Shown in pieces: positions 41,493 through 49,891 of a stretch of DNA of 64,000 bases. Position numbers and translations under genes: made by a program. Origin of the DNA: Gp6-AA40 sp035263125 (GTDB lineage Bacteria; Acidobacteriota; Vicinamibacteria; Vicinamibacterales; UBA2999); NCBI GenBank assembly GCA_035263125.1, contig DATFRP010000219.1, forward strand, positions 1 through 64,000, read 5' to 3'. Below the pieces are notes generated by a model, which ran no database searches, was not told the origin of the DNA, and saw only the letters and a program-made list of their open reading frames with translations. How positions within the stretch are numbered: the first letter of the stretch is position 1; every line of letters starts with the position of its first letter.

Positions 41493-42118
41493 CGTCGTAC
41501 CTCTCGAATCCTGGCGGGGGGCTGCTCGAGGCGATCGGCGAGCATGGCGCGAGCCCGTTTGAGCCGCTGCCGCAACGCCTCCGGAGTGAGGCCGCAGACA
41601 ATCGCCGCCTCGGAGGGGCGCAGCCCTTCGACCGCAACGAGCAGCAGCACTTCGCGGAATGCAATCGGCAACGTCGCCAACGCGGATTCGATCCGCGACT
41701 CGAGCTCGTTGGCCGCGGCGTGCTCGAATGGGGAATCCAGTCGCGGCACTGGCCATAACCCGATCGCACCAGCGGTATACGTCTCGTCCAGCGCCCGCGA
41801 TCGGCAATAGCTCACGTGCAGGTTCCGCGCGACCGTGAAGAGCCAGGGACCGAGGCGCGTATCGGCATCGAGCCGCCGCGCGTGCGCGACAAAGCGAAGC
41901 CACGTCTCTTCGAGCAGGTCCTCGGCAACATCCCGTCGTCTCGACAAGCGAGCCAGAAACCCGAACAGCCTGGCATTGAACGCGGCATGCACGACGTCGA
42001 AGGCAGTCGCATCGCCATCCCTGATGCGGCGGACGAGCGCGAGCTCACACTCCCGGTCCATGTGAGAAGAACGCGTACCGACGGTGAGCGTGACATCGGT
42101 CACGCTGTGGGTTCTCAC
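41489..42118 (-). CDS. ECF-type RNA polymerase sigma factor
   Basis: 209 residues; an alternative start at 42061 gives MDRECELALVRRIRDGD, which matches the usual opening and may be the true N-terminus. Region 2: AFDVVHAAFNARLFGFLARLSRRRDVAEDLLEETWLRFV with LGPWLFTVARNLH. Region 4: LATLPIAFREVLLLVAVEGLRPSEAAIVCGLTPEALRQRLKRARAMLADRL. The family redirects RNA polymerase to stress or envelope regulons. Overlapped by the small membrane gene. Confidence 0.93.
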   Translation of the reverse strand: MRTHSVTDVTLTVGTRSSHMDRECELALVRRIRDGDATAFDVVHAAFNARLFGFLARLSRRRDVAEDLLEETWLRFVAHARRLDADTRLGPWLFTVARNLHVSYCRSRALDETYTAGAIGLWPVPRLDSPFEHAAANELESRIESALATLPIAFREVLLLVAVEGLRPSEAAIVCGLTPEALRQRLKRARAMLADRLEQPPARIREVRR

Positions 42119-42190
42119 GCGTTCTTATCCTAGTGTCCTGGCTGCCCACGGACCAAGGTCACGCGGGTCTATCTATTAGAGGAGGTTGAG

Positions 42191-42526
42191 GTGGACGTCT
42201 TCCGACAACTCGCGTTGGCGGGATTCGCGGGGTTGTTCGTCACCGCCATACCCATGGTGTTCGGGATCGCGTTTGCGGTTCGCCCCGGCGAACGCCTGCT
42301 GGCTCTCATGCGTCCGCTGACGCTTGCCGCGATCTTCGCCGCGGTGGCCCAGGGCTTTCTGGGGCTCGCGAACATGTTTCAGGGACTTGCCAACCTCAAG
42401 CCCGGCGACGCGCCCGGCGTCCAGTTCGTGATGATGGCTGAAGTCTCGGTCGTGCCCTTTCTGTCATTCGTGCTCCTGTCCGTGGCGTGGCTGTGCGTGG
42501 CGATCGGCATGAGACGGCAACCCTGA
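42191..42526 (+). CDS. Small three-helix membrane protein
   Basis: 111 residues from GTG with a GAGGAGG-like site just ahead. Helices about 7-30 (LALAGFAGLFVTAIPMVFGIAF), 42-66 and 83-108 (SVVPFLSFVLLSVAWLCVAI). The combination of loop PGERLLALMRP and layout recalls proton-channel (MotA/TolQ/ExbB-like) membrane segments, but length is short and this is not assignable. Divergent from the sigma factor. Confidence 0.65.
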   Translation: MDVFRQLALAGFAGLFVTAIPMVFGIAFAVRPGERLLALMRPLTLAAIFAAVAQGFLGLANMFQGLANLKPGDAPGVQFVMMAEVSVVPFLSFVLLSVAWLCVAIGMRRQP

Positions 42527-42528
42527 CA

Positions 42529-42717
42529 CGGAACGGAGGTGACGGAGGGAACGGATTAACAGGAGGAACGGAGAAACGGAGAAAGAAGGAATCCCCGACA
42601 CGTACATTCACAATGGCTATGCGACTCTCCCTGCTTGGGTGCCGGACGCTCTCTATCCGATCTCCGTTTCTCCGTTCCTCCTGTTAAATCCGTTCGCTCC
42701 GTACCCTCCGTTTCCTC
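42529..42717. repeat. ACGGAG-type long inverted repeat (family B)
   Basis: Left arm 42529-42582: units GGAGGTGACGGAGGGAACGG, ATTAACAGGAGGAACGG, AGAAACGGAGA. Right arm (about 42655-42717) is the reverse complement with few changes. The roughly 70-base centre is GC-rich and unpaired. Arms match those at 11797-11925 closely (the shared word ACGGATTAACAGGAG). Here the element lies between two genes on the same strand, ahead of the STAS-DUF4956 gene. Confidence 0.8.
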
Positions 42718-42782
42718 AGCAGCGTTGAGCTCAGTGAGGTCCACGGCTGTTCGGATCGCGTCGCCGGCCCGTTGGATCCAGT

Positions 42783-43916
42783 ATGGCGTGGGCGCTCGAG
42801 GCGTCCGTTCCGTCGGGGCACCGCCGGCAAGGCGCCGGCCGACTCGTGCTGTCGCCCCATGAGCCGCTGGTCGAAGGCGGTCCCGCTGAAGAATTCGAAC
42901 ACTCGATTCAAGCGAGAATCGCTGAAGGCTACCCGCATCTCGTTGTCGACTGTTCCGGTGTCAGCCGCATCGACGCGGCCGGAATCCGCGCGCTGGTGCG
43001 GGGCCACACGACGGCCAGGCGTCATGGCGGCAGCCTCCGTCTGGCGCATGTCAATGCCGACGTGCGCGCGTTTCTCCACGAGGCGAGGCTTGACGCCGTC
43101 TTTCCAATGCTCGACTCGGTGGCGGAGGCGCAAGCCCGGGAATGGCCATGGCGCACATTCACGCTGGTCGGCGCGGCTGCCGCATTCTGCGCCGGCCTGT
43201 ATGCGATTGGAACCGTGTGGCTTCCGCCGGAAACGCTGGTCCCAGCCAACGTGGATTTCGGCACCACAGGGAATGCCACACCGCCCGGTCAGCCTTTTCT
43301 CGCGCTACTCAAGCTCACGGCCGCAGCGGGAATCGCGCTGCTGATTACCAGTGTTCATCGCCCGCTTTCAGCCGGGCTTCCCAACAACCGATCGATGGAG
43401 CAGGCGCAGATGCTGCTGTGCGTGGCCGGCGCCATGGTGATGATCATCATCGGCAACTCCGTGGCGCGGGCATTCGGCGTCGCCGGCGCGGCCAGCCTCA
43501 TCCGCTTCCGCACACCGGTCGAGGACCCGAAGGACATCACGATTCTCTTCCTGCTCATGGGTCTTGGGATGGCGACAGGTCTCGGCGCATTTGCAGTCGC
43601 CGGTCTTGGAACGGGATTCCTGTGCGTATTTCTTCTGCTGCTCGATCGTCTGCCATCGGACGGCAAACCACGAGAGCTGATGGTGGAGCTCAAAGCTGAC
43701 AGCCGCGAGTTCCCGACGGTGCCAGTGGAAAGCGTGTTCGCCCGACACGGCATCATCTACCAGGCACGCGACGTCTCGCAGGGCCGGCAATCGACTGTGA
43801 AGTACCAGCTCACCCTCGATCGCCGGCTGCCGGTCGAGGACCTGGGCGCGCAGTTGACAGCGATTTCTGGCATCACGTCGGTCGCGTGGAAGAAGGTCAA
43901 GAAAGGCACGTCCTGA
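42783..43916 (+). CDS. STAS-domain protein fused to a DUF4956 membrane domain
   Basis: 377 residues. Residues about 15-110 resemble a STAS/anti-anti-sigma domain (HLVVDCSGVSRIDAAGIRALVRG, LRLAHVNADVRAFLHEARLDAVF). Membrane helices follow (145-163, 188-206, 228-245, 269-290). The DUF4956 core reads ARAFGVAGAASLIRFRTPVEDPKDITILFLLMGLGMATGLG. A cytoplasmic ferredoxin-like tail ends VAWKKVKKGTS. DUF4956 proteins are often encoded with VTC polyphosphate polymerases and CotH. The STAS fusion is unfamiliar to me. The next gene starts 54 bases downstream. Confidence 0.85.
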   Translation: MAWALEASVPSGHRRQGAGRLVLSPHEPLVEGGPAEEFEHSIQARIAEGYPHLVVDCSGVSRIDAAGIRALVRGHTTARRHGGSLRLAHVNADVRAFLHEARLDAVFPMLDSVAEAQAREWPWRTFTLVGAAAAFCAGLYAIGTVWLPPETLVPANVDFGTTGNATPPGQPFLALLKLTAAAGIALLITSVHRPLSAGLPNNRSMEQAQMLLCVAGAMVMIIIGNSVARAFGVAGAASLIRFRTPVEDPKDITILFLLMGLGMATGLGAFAVAGLGTGFLCVFLLLLDRLPSDGKPRELMVELKADSREFPTVPVESVFARHGIIYQARDVSQGRQSTVKYQLTLDRRLPVEDLGAQLTAISGITSVAWKKVKKGTS

Positions 43917-43969
43917 GGGGATGTTCGCCACACGCGCTGCTGTCGTTCTCCAATCAGGGGCCTTGTCTG

Positions 43970-45268
43970 ATGAGACTCGTCGTCTGTGGGGCGCTCGCAA
44001 TCGCCGGAATCTCGGCGCCTCGGGCTGTGCAGGCGCAGGCGATCTCCGTGGATTCACCGGCGTCGCTTGGCACCACGGCAACCGATTCTGACGAGGCCGA
44101 CCGCGTTCGATTGGTGTTCACCAACCGCCCTTCCTTGAGAGTTGGCGATCTCCTGCGCGTCGATTTCCGCCTGAAGCTGCAGGGTGACGTCCGCACGTAC
44201 GACTCGGCCGTGTCGCGGGAGGACGGGTTCGAAATGAACCGGAAGCGCGTGGGTATCCAGGGACGCTTCCTGCAGTACTTCGAGTACGAGGTCGAGCGCG
44301 AGCTGCGCGACGAGAACCCCTGGCGCGACGTCTTCGTGAACGTCAGTTACTTCGACGACTTCCAGGTTCGCGGAGGCAAATTCAAGATGCCGTTCAGCCT
44401 CGAAGAGCTGACAGGCCCGACTGATCTGGATTTCATCTACCGCACCAACGTCGTCGACCATCTCTCGCCCGGCCGCGAAACCGGCGTCGCTCTGCACGGA
44501 CAGTTCAACAAGCGCGCAGTCGGGTACGAGGCTGGTGTGTTCAACGGAGACGGCGAAGACGAGGATGCCCGACTCGATCGCAACCATCGAGTCGAGCGCA
44601 CCTTTGCGGCGCGCGTGACCGGACGACCGCTGCGCCGCGCCCGGCTGCCCGCGCACGCCGGCGAATTGATCGTCGGATTCGCGATCACGGGCGGCGACGT
44701 GCCCGAGGGACTCAGCTCGCTGCGCGGCCGAACAGTGTTTCACGAGTCATTCGTCGATCCCGTGTACGTGCAGGGCCGCCGTCTTCGGCTGGGTCTCGAA
44801 ACCGACTGGCAGCCTGGCCCCTTCTCTGTCAAAGGTGAATTCATCCGCGCGACTGATGAACGGAAGAACCAGGGCGTCATGCAGGAGGACCTTCCTGCCC
44901 GAGTGGCGCAAGGGTGGTACGTCAGCAGCACGTGGGTGATGACCGGCGAAGCGAAGTATGGCGGGGTCGATCCGCGCCGTCCGCTGTTCCGCGGCGGGCT
45001 GGGGGCGCTGGAGTTGGCTGCGCGCTACGAACGTCTCGGATTCGGATCGACATTCGCCGGGGAGACCGACTCGACGAGCCCCCGCGGCGCCAACCTGCTC
45101 GAAACGAGCGACACGGCATGGACCGGCGGCGTCAACTGGTACGCCAACCGTTGGATCAAAGTGCAGGCGAATGTGATTCGTGAGCGGATCGAAGACGCGA
45201 ACGGAAACGCGATTCTGGATCGCCGCTCCTTCTGGACACGGGTCCTTCGGCTTCAATTCGTTTTATGA
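43970..45268 (+). CDS. Phosphate-selective-type porin (OprP/OprO-like)
   Basis: 432 residues from MRLVVCGALA with signal peptide (1-24). Porin O/P features: GFEMNRKRVGIQGRFLQYFEYEVERELRDENPWRDVFVNVSYFDDFQVRGGKFKMPFSLEELTG, AVGYEAGVFNGDGED, and a beta-barrel ending in aromatic FVL at residue 432. It would form an outer-membrane anion channel. The stop overlaps the CotH start by 4 bases (ATGA). Its pairing with DUF4956 and CotH suggests a phosphate or polyphosphate theme (inference). Confidence 0.88.
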   Translation: MRLVVCGALAIAGISAPRAVQAQAISVDSPASLGTTATDSDEADRVRLVFTNRPSLRVGDLLRVDFRLKLQGDVRTYDSAVSREDGFEMNRKRVGIQGRFLQYFEYEVERELRDENPWRDVFVNVSYFDDFQVRGGKFKMPFSLEELTGPTDLDFIYRTNVVDHLSPGRETGVALHGQFNKRAVGYEAGVFNGDGEDEDARLDRNHRVERTFAARVTGRPLRRARLPAHAGELIVGFAITGGDVPEGLSSLRGRTVFHESFVDPVYVQGRRLRLGLETDWQPGPFSVKGEFIRATDERKNQGVMQEDLPARVAQGWYVSSTWVMTGEAKYGGVDPRRPLFRGGLGALELAARYERLGFGSTFAGETDSTSPRGANLLETSDTAWTGGVNWYANRWIKVQANVIRERIEDANGNAILDRRSFWTRVLRLQFVL

Positions 45269-46464
45269 TGCGCGCCTCACCCGTCCTCGCCGTGTTGTTG
45301 CTCGTCTCGAATGTCGACGCACAGACGCTGACCGCCGACGACCTGTTCAACGATGCCGTGTTGCACGAGATCAGACTCTACGTGCACCCGCGCGACTGGG
45401 CGGCGTTGAAGGCCAATTTCCAGCTCAATGACTACTACCCTGCGCATTTCGTCTGGAACGGGCAGACGCTGCGCAACGTGGGCATCCGCTCACGCGGGAC
45501 CGGAAGCCGCAGCCCGATCAAACCCGGACTGCGCGTCGACTTCAACATCTACGACCCGACGCAGACACTCCTCGGCCTGACCTCCATCGTTCTCCGGAAC
45601 AACACTCAAGACGCGAGTAGCCTGCACGAGCGTCTCAGCATGAAGCTGTTTGCGCAGATGGGTATTCCGGCCTCGAGAACGTCGCACGCGCGTCTCTTCG
45701 TCAACGACGAATACGCCGGTCTGTACCTCATCGTCGAATCGATCGATCGACAGTTTCTGGCCAGGCATTTTCCCGAGATCGATGGCTACTTGTATAAGTA
45801 CGACTGGGCCAGCGAATACTTCTTCGAATACAAAGGTCCCGCCTCCGCGCTGTATACACCGACGCCATTCCAGCCGGAAACTCACGTCAAGGATGCCGAT
45901 CCGTCACCGCTCGTGAACATGATTCGCACGATCAACCAGGCGCCGGCCGATGGGTTCCTCGAAGCGGTCAGCGCGCTGGTCGACGTCCGTACGTTCGTGA
46001 AGCAGGCGGCGGTTGAGAACTTTCTCGGCGACTACGACGGGCTGCTCGGCTACGCCGGCATGAACAATTTCTATCTGTACCGGTCGCAATCGACCCACGT
46101 CTCGACGTTCATTCCGTGGGACAAGAGCGAAGCCTTCAAGGCAGGCCCGTTCCATCCGGTAGTCTGGAACATCGACGACGTCCCGGACTGGGTGCGGAAC
46201 CGGCTGATGGATCGCGCGATGACCCTTCAGGAGATCCGCGATCTGTATTTCGATACACTTCTTGCCTGTGCGGCCGTCGCCAGTGCGGATGCGTGGCTCG
46301 ATCAGGAGATCCGCCGCGAGTACGATCAGGTGCGACAGGCGGCGCTCGACGATCCGCTCAAGCCCTCCACGAATGAAGAGTTCGAGGACAGCGTCCAGCA
46401 GCTGCTCGAGTTCGCACGTCTGCGTAGCGCCGCGGTCACTCGAGATGTGCTGCGACGTCGTTGA
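45265..46464 (+). CDS. CotH-family kinase-like protein
   Basis: 399 residues with signal peptide (MMRASPVLAVLLLVSNVDAQ). CotH features: NVGIRSRGTGSRSPIKPGLRVDF, SLHERLSMKLFAQMGIPASRTSHARLFVNDEYAGLYLIVESID, and the catalytic region NNFYLYRS...STFIPWDKSEAF with the DxxxxxD-type loop. CotH proteins act as atypical kinases in Bacillus spores and occur in polyphosphate-linked clusters. The ATGA overlap with the porin stop indicates coupling. A strong hairpin lies 5 bases past its stop. Confidence 0.9.
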   Translation: MMRASPVLAVLLLVSNVDAQTLTADDLFNDAVLHEIRLYVHPRDWAALKANFQLNDYYPAHFVWNGQTLRNVGIRSRGTGSRSPIKPGLRVDFNIYDPTQTLLGLTSIVLRNNTQDASSLHERLSMKLFAQMGIPASRTSHARLFVNDEYAGLYLIVESIDRQFLARHFPEIDGYLYKYDWASEYFFEYKGPASALYTPTPFQPETHVKDADPSPLVNMIRTINQAPADGFLEAVSALVDVRTFVKQAAVENFLGDYDGLLGYAGMNNFYLYRSQSTHVSTFIPWDKSEAFKAGPFHPVVWNIDDVPDWVRNRLMDRAMTLQEIRDLYFDTLLACAAVASADAWLDQEIRREYDQVRQAALDDPLKPSTNEEFEDSVQQLLEFARLRSAAVTRDVLRRR

Positions 46465-46468
46465 CTTG

Positions 46469-46511
46469 GGGGTCGGGAGTCATTTCGAAACTCGAAATGA
46501 CTCCCGACCCC
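46469..46511. repeat. Perfect 19-bp-stem hairpin after the CotH gene
   Basis: Arms 46469-46487 and 46493-46511 are perfect complements (GGGGTCGGGAGTCATTTCG and its complement) with a 5-base loop. It starts 5 bases past the CotH stop and ends 20 bases before the TonB-receptor start. No T-run follows. It could be a transcription or stability boundary, or a palindromic repetitive element. Confidence 0.85.
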
Positions 46512-46530
46512 ATTACACATTTGCCCGACG

Positions 46531-48723
46531 ATGACGGCCGCCCTTTTCGTGGCGCTGCTCGCGTTTCTGCAGGCGGAGCCGCCGGGCACCATCTCGGGAA
46601 CGATCGTCGATGCCACCGGCAGCACCGTCCCTGGCGCCACCGTTCAACTCGAGGCAGCGGGCGTGATTGTGGCGCAGGCGCAAACGTCCGCCGACGGACG
46701 GTTCTCGTTCACATCGTCATCGGATCGGATCCGATTGATCGTGATGGCCTCTGGCTTCGCGCAGCGCGTCGTGGCCGTAGGCCCAGGCGCATCACCGCTC
46801 ACGATCGAGTTGCAGCCCGCGCCGTTTTTCGACGCCGTGCAGGTGACCTCGTCGCGCGGCATCGAGCCGCACGCGGATGCGACGGTCGCCGCCTCTGTAC
46901 TGGGGTACTCAGACATCGTCTCGTCCCCGGCGCTCGCCATCGACGACGTGCTCAAGGTCGTTCCGGGGTTCACGCTGTTTCCATCGTCGCGAGTGGCGAA
47001 CCCGACGATGCAGACGATGATGATGCGCGGGCTTGGCGGATCTGGCGTGAGCCGCTCGCTCGTGCTCGCCGATGGCGTGCCGCTCAACGATCCGTTCGGC
47101 GGCTGGGTCTACTGGGACAAAGTGCCTCATGCCGCCATCGATCGCGTCGAGATCGTCCGAGGCGGCGGCAGCGATCTCTATGGCGCCGACGCGGTGGGCG
47201 GCGTGGTGCAAATCCTGACCCTCGAACCGCGCGGAGCGATCGGCCGGATCCTCATCGAAGGCGGAAATCTCGGAACCGGACGCGTGTCGGGGTTTGGCGG
47301 GAACCAGAAAGGTCCGTGGACGTTCTCGGCGGGCGGACAGTGGTACACGACCGGCGGATACATCCTCACGCGTCCCGAGGATCGCGGCGCGATCGATCGT
47401 CCATCAGGATCGACGCATCGCTCCGCGATCGCGTCAATCGGCTACGGTCCCGCACGCGCGTGGCGGTTCGGACTACGGGCGAGTGTGTTTGCGGAAGATC
47501 GCGACAACGGTACTGTGCTCCAGGTCAACGACACCAACTCGCAGTTGTTCTCGGGCGATGCCGCAGGCGCAGTCGGACGCGGGTTTCTCTCGGTCCACGC
47601 GTTCGGCGGCACGCAAGGGTACGACCAGACCTTCTCTCGAATCGAGGCAGAGCCGCCGAGATCGGATGAATTCCTTACAGCAACGCAGCATGTGCCTTCG
47701 AGGAGCGGAGGTGGGTCCGTTCAGTATTCGCGTCAATGGGCCGGCACCAATCTCCTCGTCGGCGGCGAGACCCGCCTGATGACGGGACGCACGATCGACA
47801 CCGGATACGAGGACGGCGGCGTGGCATCGGTTATCGAGACGGGTGGCTCGGAACGTCTTGGTTCGGGCTTCGCCCGAGCGGTGCTGACAATCAACGAACG
47901 CGTGACCCTGGTTGCGGGGGCGCACGGCGACGCGTGGCATTCCTCATCGAACACGTCACCGTTCTCGCAGACGGTGGGTGCGTTCAGCCCACGCCTGTCG
48001 TTGGCCTACCGCACGAGCGAAAACGGCGTCACGATTCGCGCGTCGGCGTTCGGCGGGTTCCGGGCACCGACACTGAACGAGCTGTATCGAAGTTTCCAGG
48101 TGGGCAACGATCTGACGCTTCCCAACGAAACGCTGACACCGGAACGGTTGAAAAGCGCGGACACTGGCGTGAGCTTCAGACAGGGGCCTGCATCGCTCCG
48201 GGTCACCGGCTTCTGGAGCGTCCTGGACGACGCCGTCACGAATGTCACGATCGCCACTTCTCCTGAATTGAACGTCAGACGACGGGAGAACGCCGATCGG
48301 ATCCGGTCCAGAGGTCTCGAGTTCGAGGGAGACGTGCGAGTGTCGCGCGCGCTGTCGATGGCCGTGACCGGTGCGCTGATCGATTCGCGGTTCCAGGGGC
48401 ACACGGTGCTTCGCGACTTCCGCGTGCCCCAGGTGCCGGAATACAGCATCGTCGGAACGTTTCGCTATCGCGATGCGGTGTGGACGGCATCAGGTCAACT
48501 GCGCGTGGTGGGTCCGCAGTTCGACGATGACGTCAACACACGCGTGCTGAATCGTGCGACAGTGGTCGACGTCTTCGCCGGGCGCGTGCTTGCGCAATCG
48601 ACGCAAGTGTTCGTCGCGGTCGAGAACCTGTTCGACGCCGATTACGATGCCGGGCGCATTCCGGTCGCCATTTCAGGGCTGCCGCGTGCGGTTCGCGCAG
48701 GCGTTCAGATCGCGCTGCCCTAG
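46531..48723 (+). CDS. TonB-dependent outer-membrane receptor with N-terminal carboxypeptidase-regulatory domain
   Basis: 730 residues. A short signal-like N-terminus (MTAALFVALLAFLQAE) is followed by a CarboxypepD_reg-like domain (GTISGTIVDATGSTVPGATVQLEAAG, about 19-90). The plug covers about 100-220 (ALAIDDVLKVVPGFTLFP, VPLNDPFGGWVYWDKVPHAAIDRVEIVRGGGSDLYGADAVGGVVQI). The barrel ends with a typical aromatic/hydrophobic C-terminus (RAVRAGVQIALP). No cobalamin riboswitch is seen upstream. The substrate is unknown; BtuB-like layout and phosphate-linked neighbours are both possible hints. Confidence 0.92.
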   Translation: MTAALFVALLAFLQAEPPGTISGTIVDATGSTVPGATVQLEAAGVIVAQAQTSADGRFSFTSSSDRIRLIVMASGFAQRVVAVGPGASPLTIELQPAPFFDAVQVTSSRGIEPHADATVAASVLGYSDIVSSPALAIDDVLKVVPGFTLFPSSRVANPTMQTMMMRGLGGSGVSRSLVLADGVPLNDPFGGWVYWDKVPHAAIDRVEIVRGGGSDLYGADAVGGVVQILTLEPRGAIGRILIEGGNLGTGRVSGFGGNQKGPWTFSAGGQWYTTGGYILTRPEDRGAIDRPSGSTHRSAIASIGYGPARAWRFGLRASVFAEDRDNGTVLQVNDTNSQLFSGDAAGAVGRGFLSVHAFGGTQGYDQTFSRIEAEPPRSDEFLTATQHVPSRSGGGSVQYSRQWAGTNLLVGGETRLMTGRTIDTGYEDGGVASVIETGGSERLGSGFARAVLTINERVTLVAGAHGDAWHSSSNTSPFSQTVGAFSPRLSLAYRTSENGVTIRASAFGGFRAPTLNELYRSFQVGNDLTLPNETLTPERLKSADTGVSFRQGPASLRVTGFWSVLDDAVTNVTIATSPELNVRRRENADRIRSRGLEFEGDVRVSRALSMAVTGALIDSRFQGHTVLRDFRVPQVPEYSIVGTFRYRDAVWTASGQLRVVGPQFDDDVNTRVLNRATVVDVFAGRVLAQSTQVFVAVENLFDADYDAGRIPVAISGLPRAVRAGVQIALP

Positions 48724-48745
48724 CCGTCGCTGAAGAACGCGACCG

Positions 48746-48844
48746 TAATGCAGAATGCAAAATGCAGAATGCAGAAGGTCCGGTTTAAGCCGGACACTAC
48801 GCACTACGAAGTGTCTGCATTCTGAATTCTGCCTTCTGCATTAC
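48746..48844. repeat. AATGCAGA/AATGCAAA inverted repeat containing a GTCCGG palindrome (families A and C)
   Basis: Left arm starts TAATGCAGAATGCAAAATGC; right arm ends CTTCTGCATTA, so the ends pair. Embedded is a family C element GGTCCGGTTTAAGCCGGACACTACG (48777-48801). It lies between the convergent TonB receptor and phosphoesterase genes. The sharing of one locus by two repeat types suggests they insert at or recombine in the same sites. Confidence 0.8.
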
Positions 48845-48855
48845 TGAAAGCCCGT

Positions 48856-49746
48856 TCAGTGACACACGCCGGTGCCGCTGTCAGAGAACGATTGACCAGC
48901 GATTGGCACGAACTGCCAGTCGTAGGCGTCCGGCCTGAGCGTCAGCTTGAGGACTCCCCATGCGTTGGAGTCACGGACCTCGCTGTTGGCGACGACCGCG
49001 CGGAACCCGGTCAGCGGCGCGCCGCCTGTGCCCACGACGAACTCTCGAATCCCGCGCGGGTCGAGGCGTCCATTCGAGTCCTGCGGAGCGAACCGTTCGT
49101 AGCTGTGATTGTGCCCGCTGACAATCACATCGACACCTGACTCCTGCAGCAATGCCCAAACAGCCTGCATCTGCGTGTTGCTGCCGTTGGCGCCCGACCC
49201 GAAGAGAGGCGTATGAAAATACGCGAGCGCGCAGCGCGTCGGGTTCGCGGCGAGCTCATTCCGCAACCAGACGTATTGCGGCGATCCGGGAAAGGCGGAC
49301 GTCTCGCTGTTGAGCGCGAACACGTGCCATGCCCCCAGTCGATATGCGTACCACCCTTCGCCCTGGTTGCCGGCGACCTCACCGAAGTATCCGAAATACC
49401 CTGAGGCACCTGGCGCGTTGTATTCGTGGTTCCCTGGAATCGGGCGAGTCCGCGCTTTGTGCCGACCCCACGTCGGGTCATAGCACTGCGAGTAATCCAG
49501 GATCGATCCGTTGAAGTAGGCGTTGTCGCCGACCGTGAACACGGTGCCGGCGATCGTGTCGAGCAGCGCCGCAGTCAGAGCGGGGCCTCCGTCGGCACCA
49601 CACCAACCAATGTCGCCGGCGCCGACCAGTGTTGCCGTCGTGTCCAGAGGTGACGGAGAAGGAGACGGACCAGGGGCGACAGGGTTCGTCGCGCCACAAG
49701 CGGACACGACCACGACGAGCACGACCGCGACAGCCCAGGACTTCAT
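48856..49746 (-). CDS. Calcineurin-like metallophosphoesterase lipoprotein
   Basis: 296 residues. Lipobox in the signal peptide (VVVVSACGATNP, Cys near residue 17), followed by a Pro/Ser linker. Metallophosphoesterase motifs: VGAGDIGWCG, FTVGDNAYFNGS, PIPGNHEYN, YFHTPLFGSG and VIVSGHNHSYER. It resembles purple-acid-phosphatase-type or alkaline phosphatase-like esterases. Cell-surface phosphomonoester or diester hydrolysis is likely. Convergent with the TonB receptor. Confidence 0.9.
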   Translation of the reverse strand: MKSWAVAVVLVVVVSACGATNPVAPGPSPSPSPLDTTATLVGAGDIGWCGADGGPALTAALLDTIAGTVFTVGDNAYFNGSILDYSQCYDPTWGRHKARTRPIPGNHEYNAPGASGYFGYFGEVAGNQGEGWYAYRLGAWHVFALNSETSAFPGSPQYVWLRNELAANPTRCALAYFHTPLFGSGANGSNTQMQAVWALLQESGVDVIVSGHNHSYERFAPQDSNGRLDPRGIREFVVGTGGAPLTGFRAVVANSEVRDSNAWGVLKLTLRPDAYDWQFVPIAGQSFSDSGTGVCH

Positions 49747-49891
49747 GTCGTGAGGGACCGGATTCTAAACCAACCACCGGCAGAGCTCTCGCCCGTCTAG
49801 CAATCCGTGAGGCAGTGGATGGATCCTTGAATTAATCCTCGGTTCATGGGCCCTTCAGGCCCAGGATGCCCAATGAGGTGAAGGAGCCCTC

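Noticed and set aside
46400..46531. Cobalamin riboswitch upstream of the TonB-dependent receptor, or SAM riboswitch upstream of core-MetE
   Set aside because: I looked for the conserved riboswitch motifs and spacing; the 66 bases ahead of the receptor hold only the hairpin, and the 53 bases ahead of core-MetE only a short palindrome.
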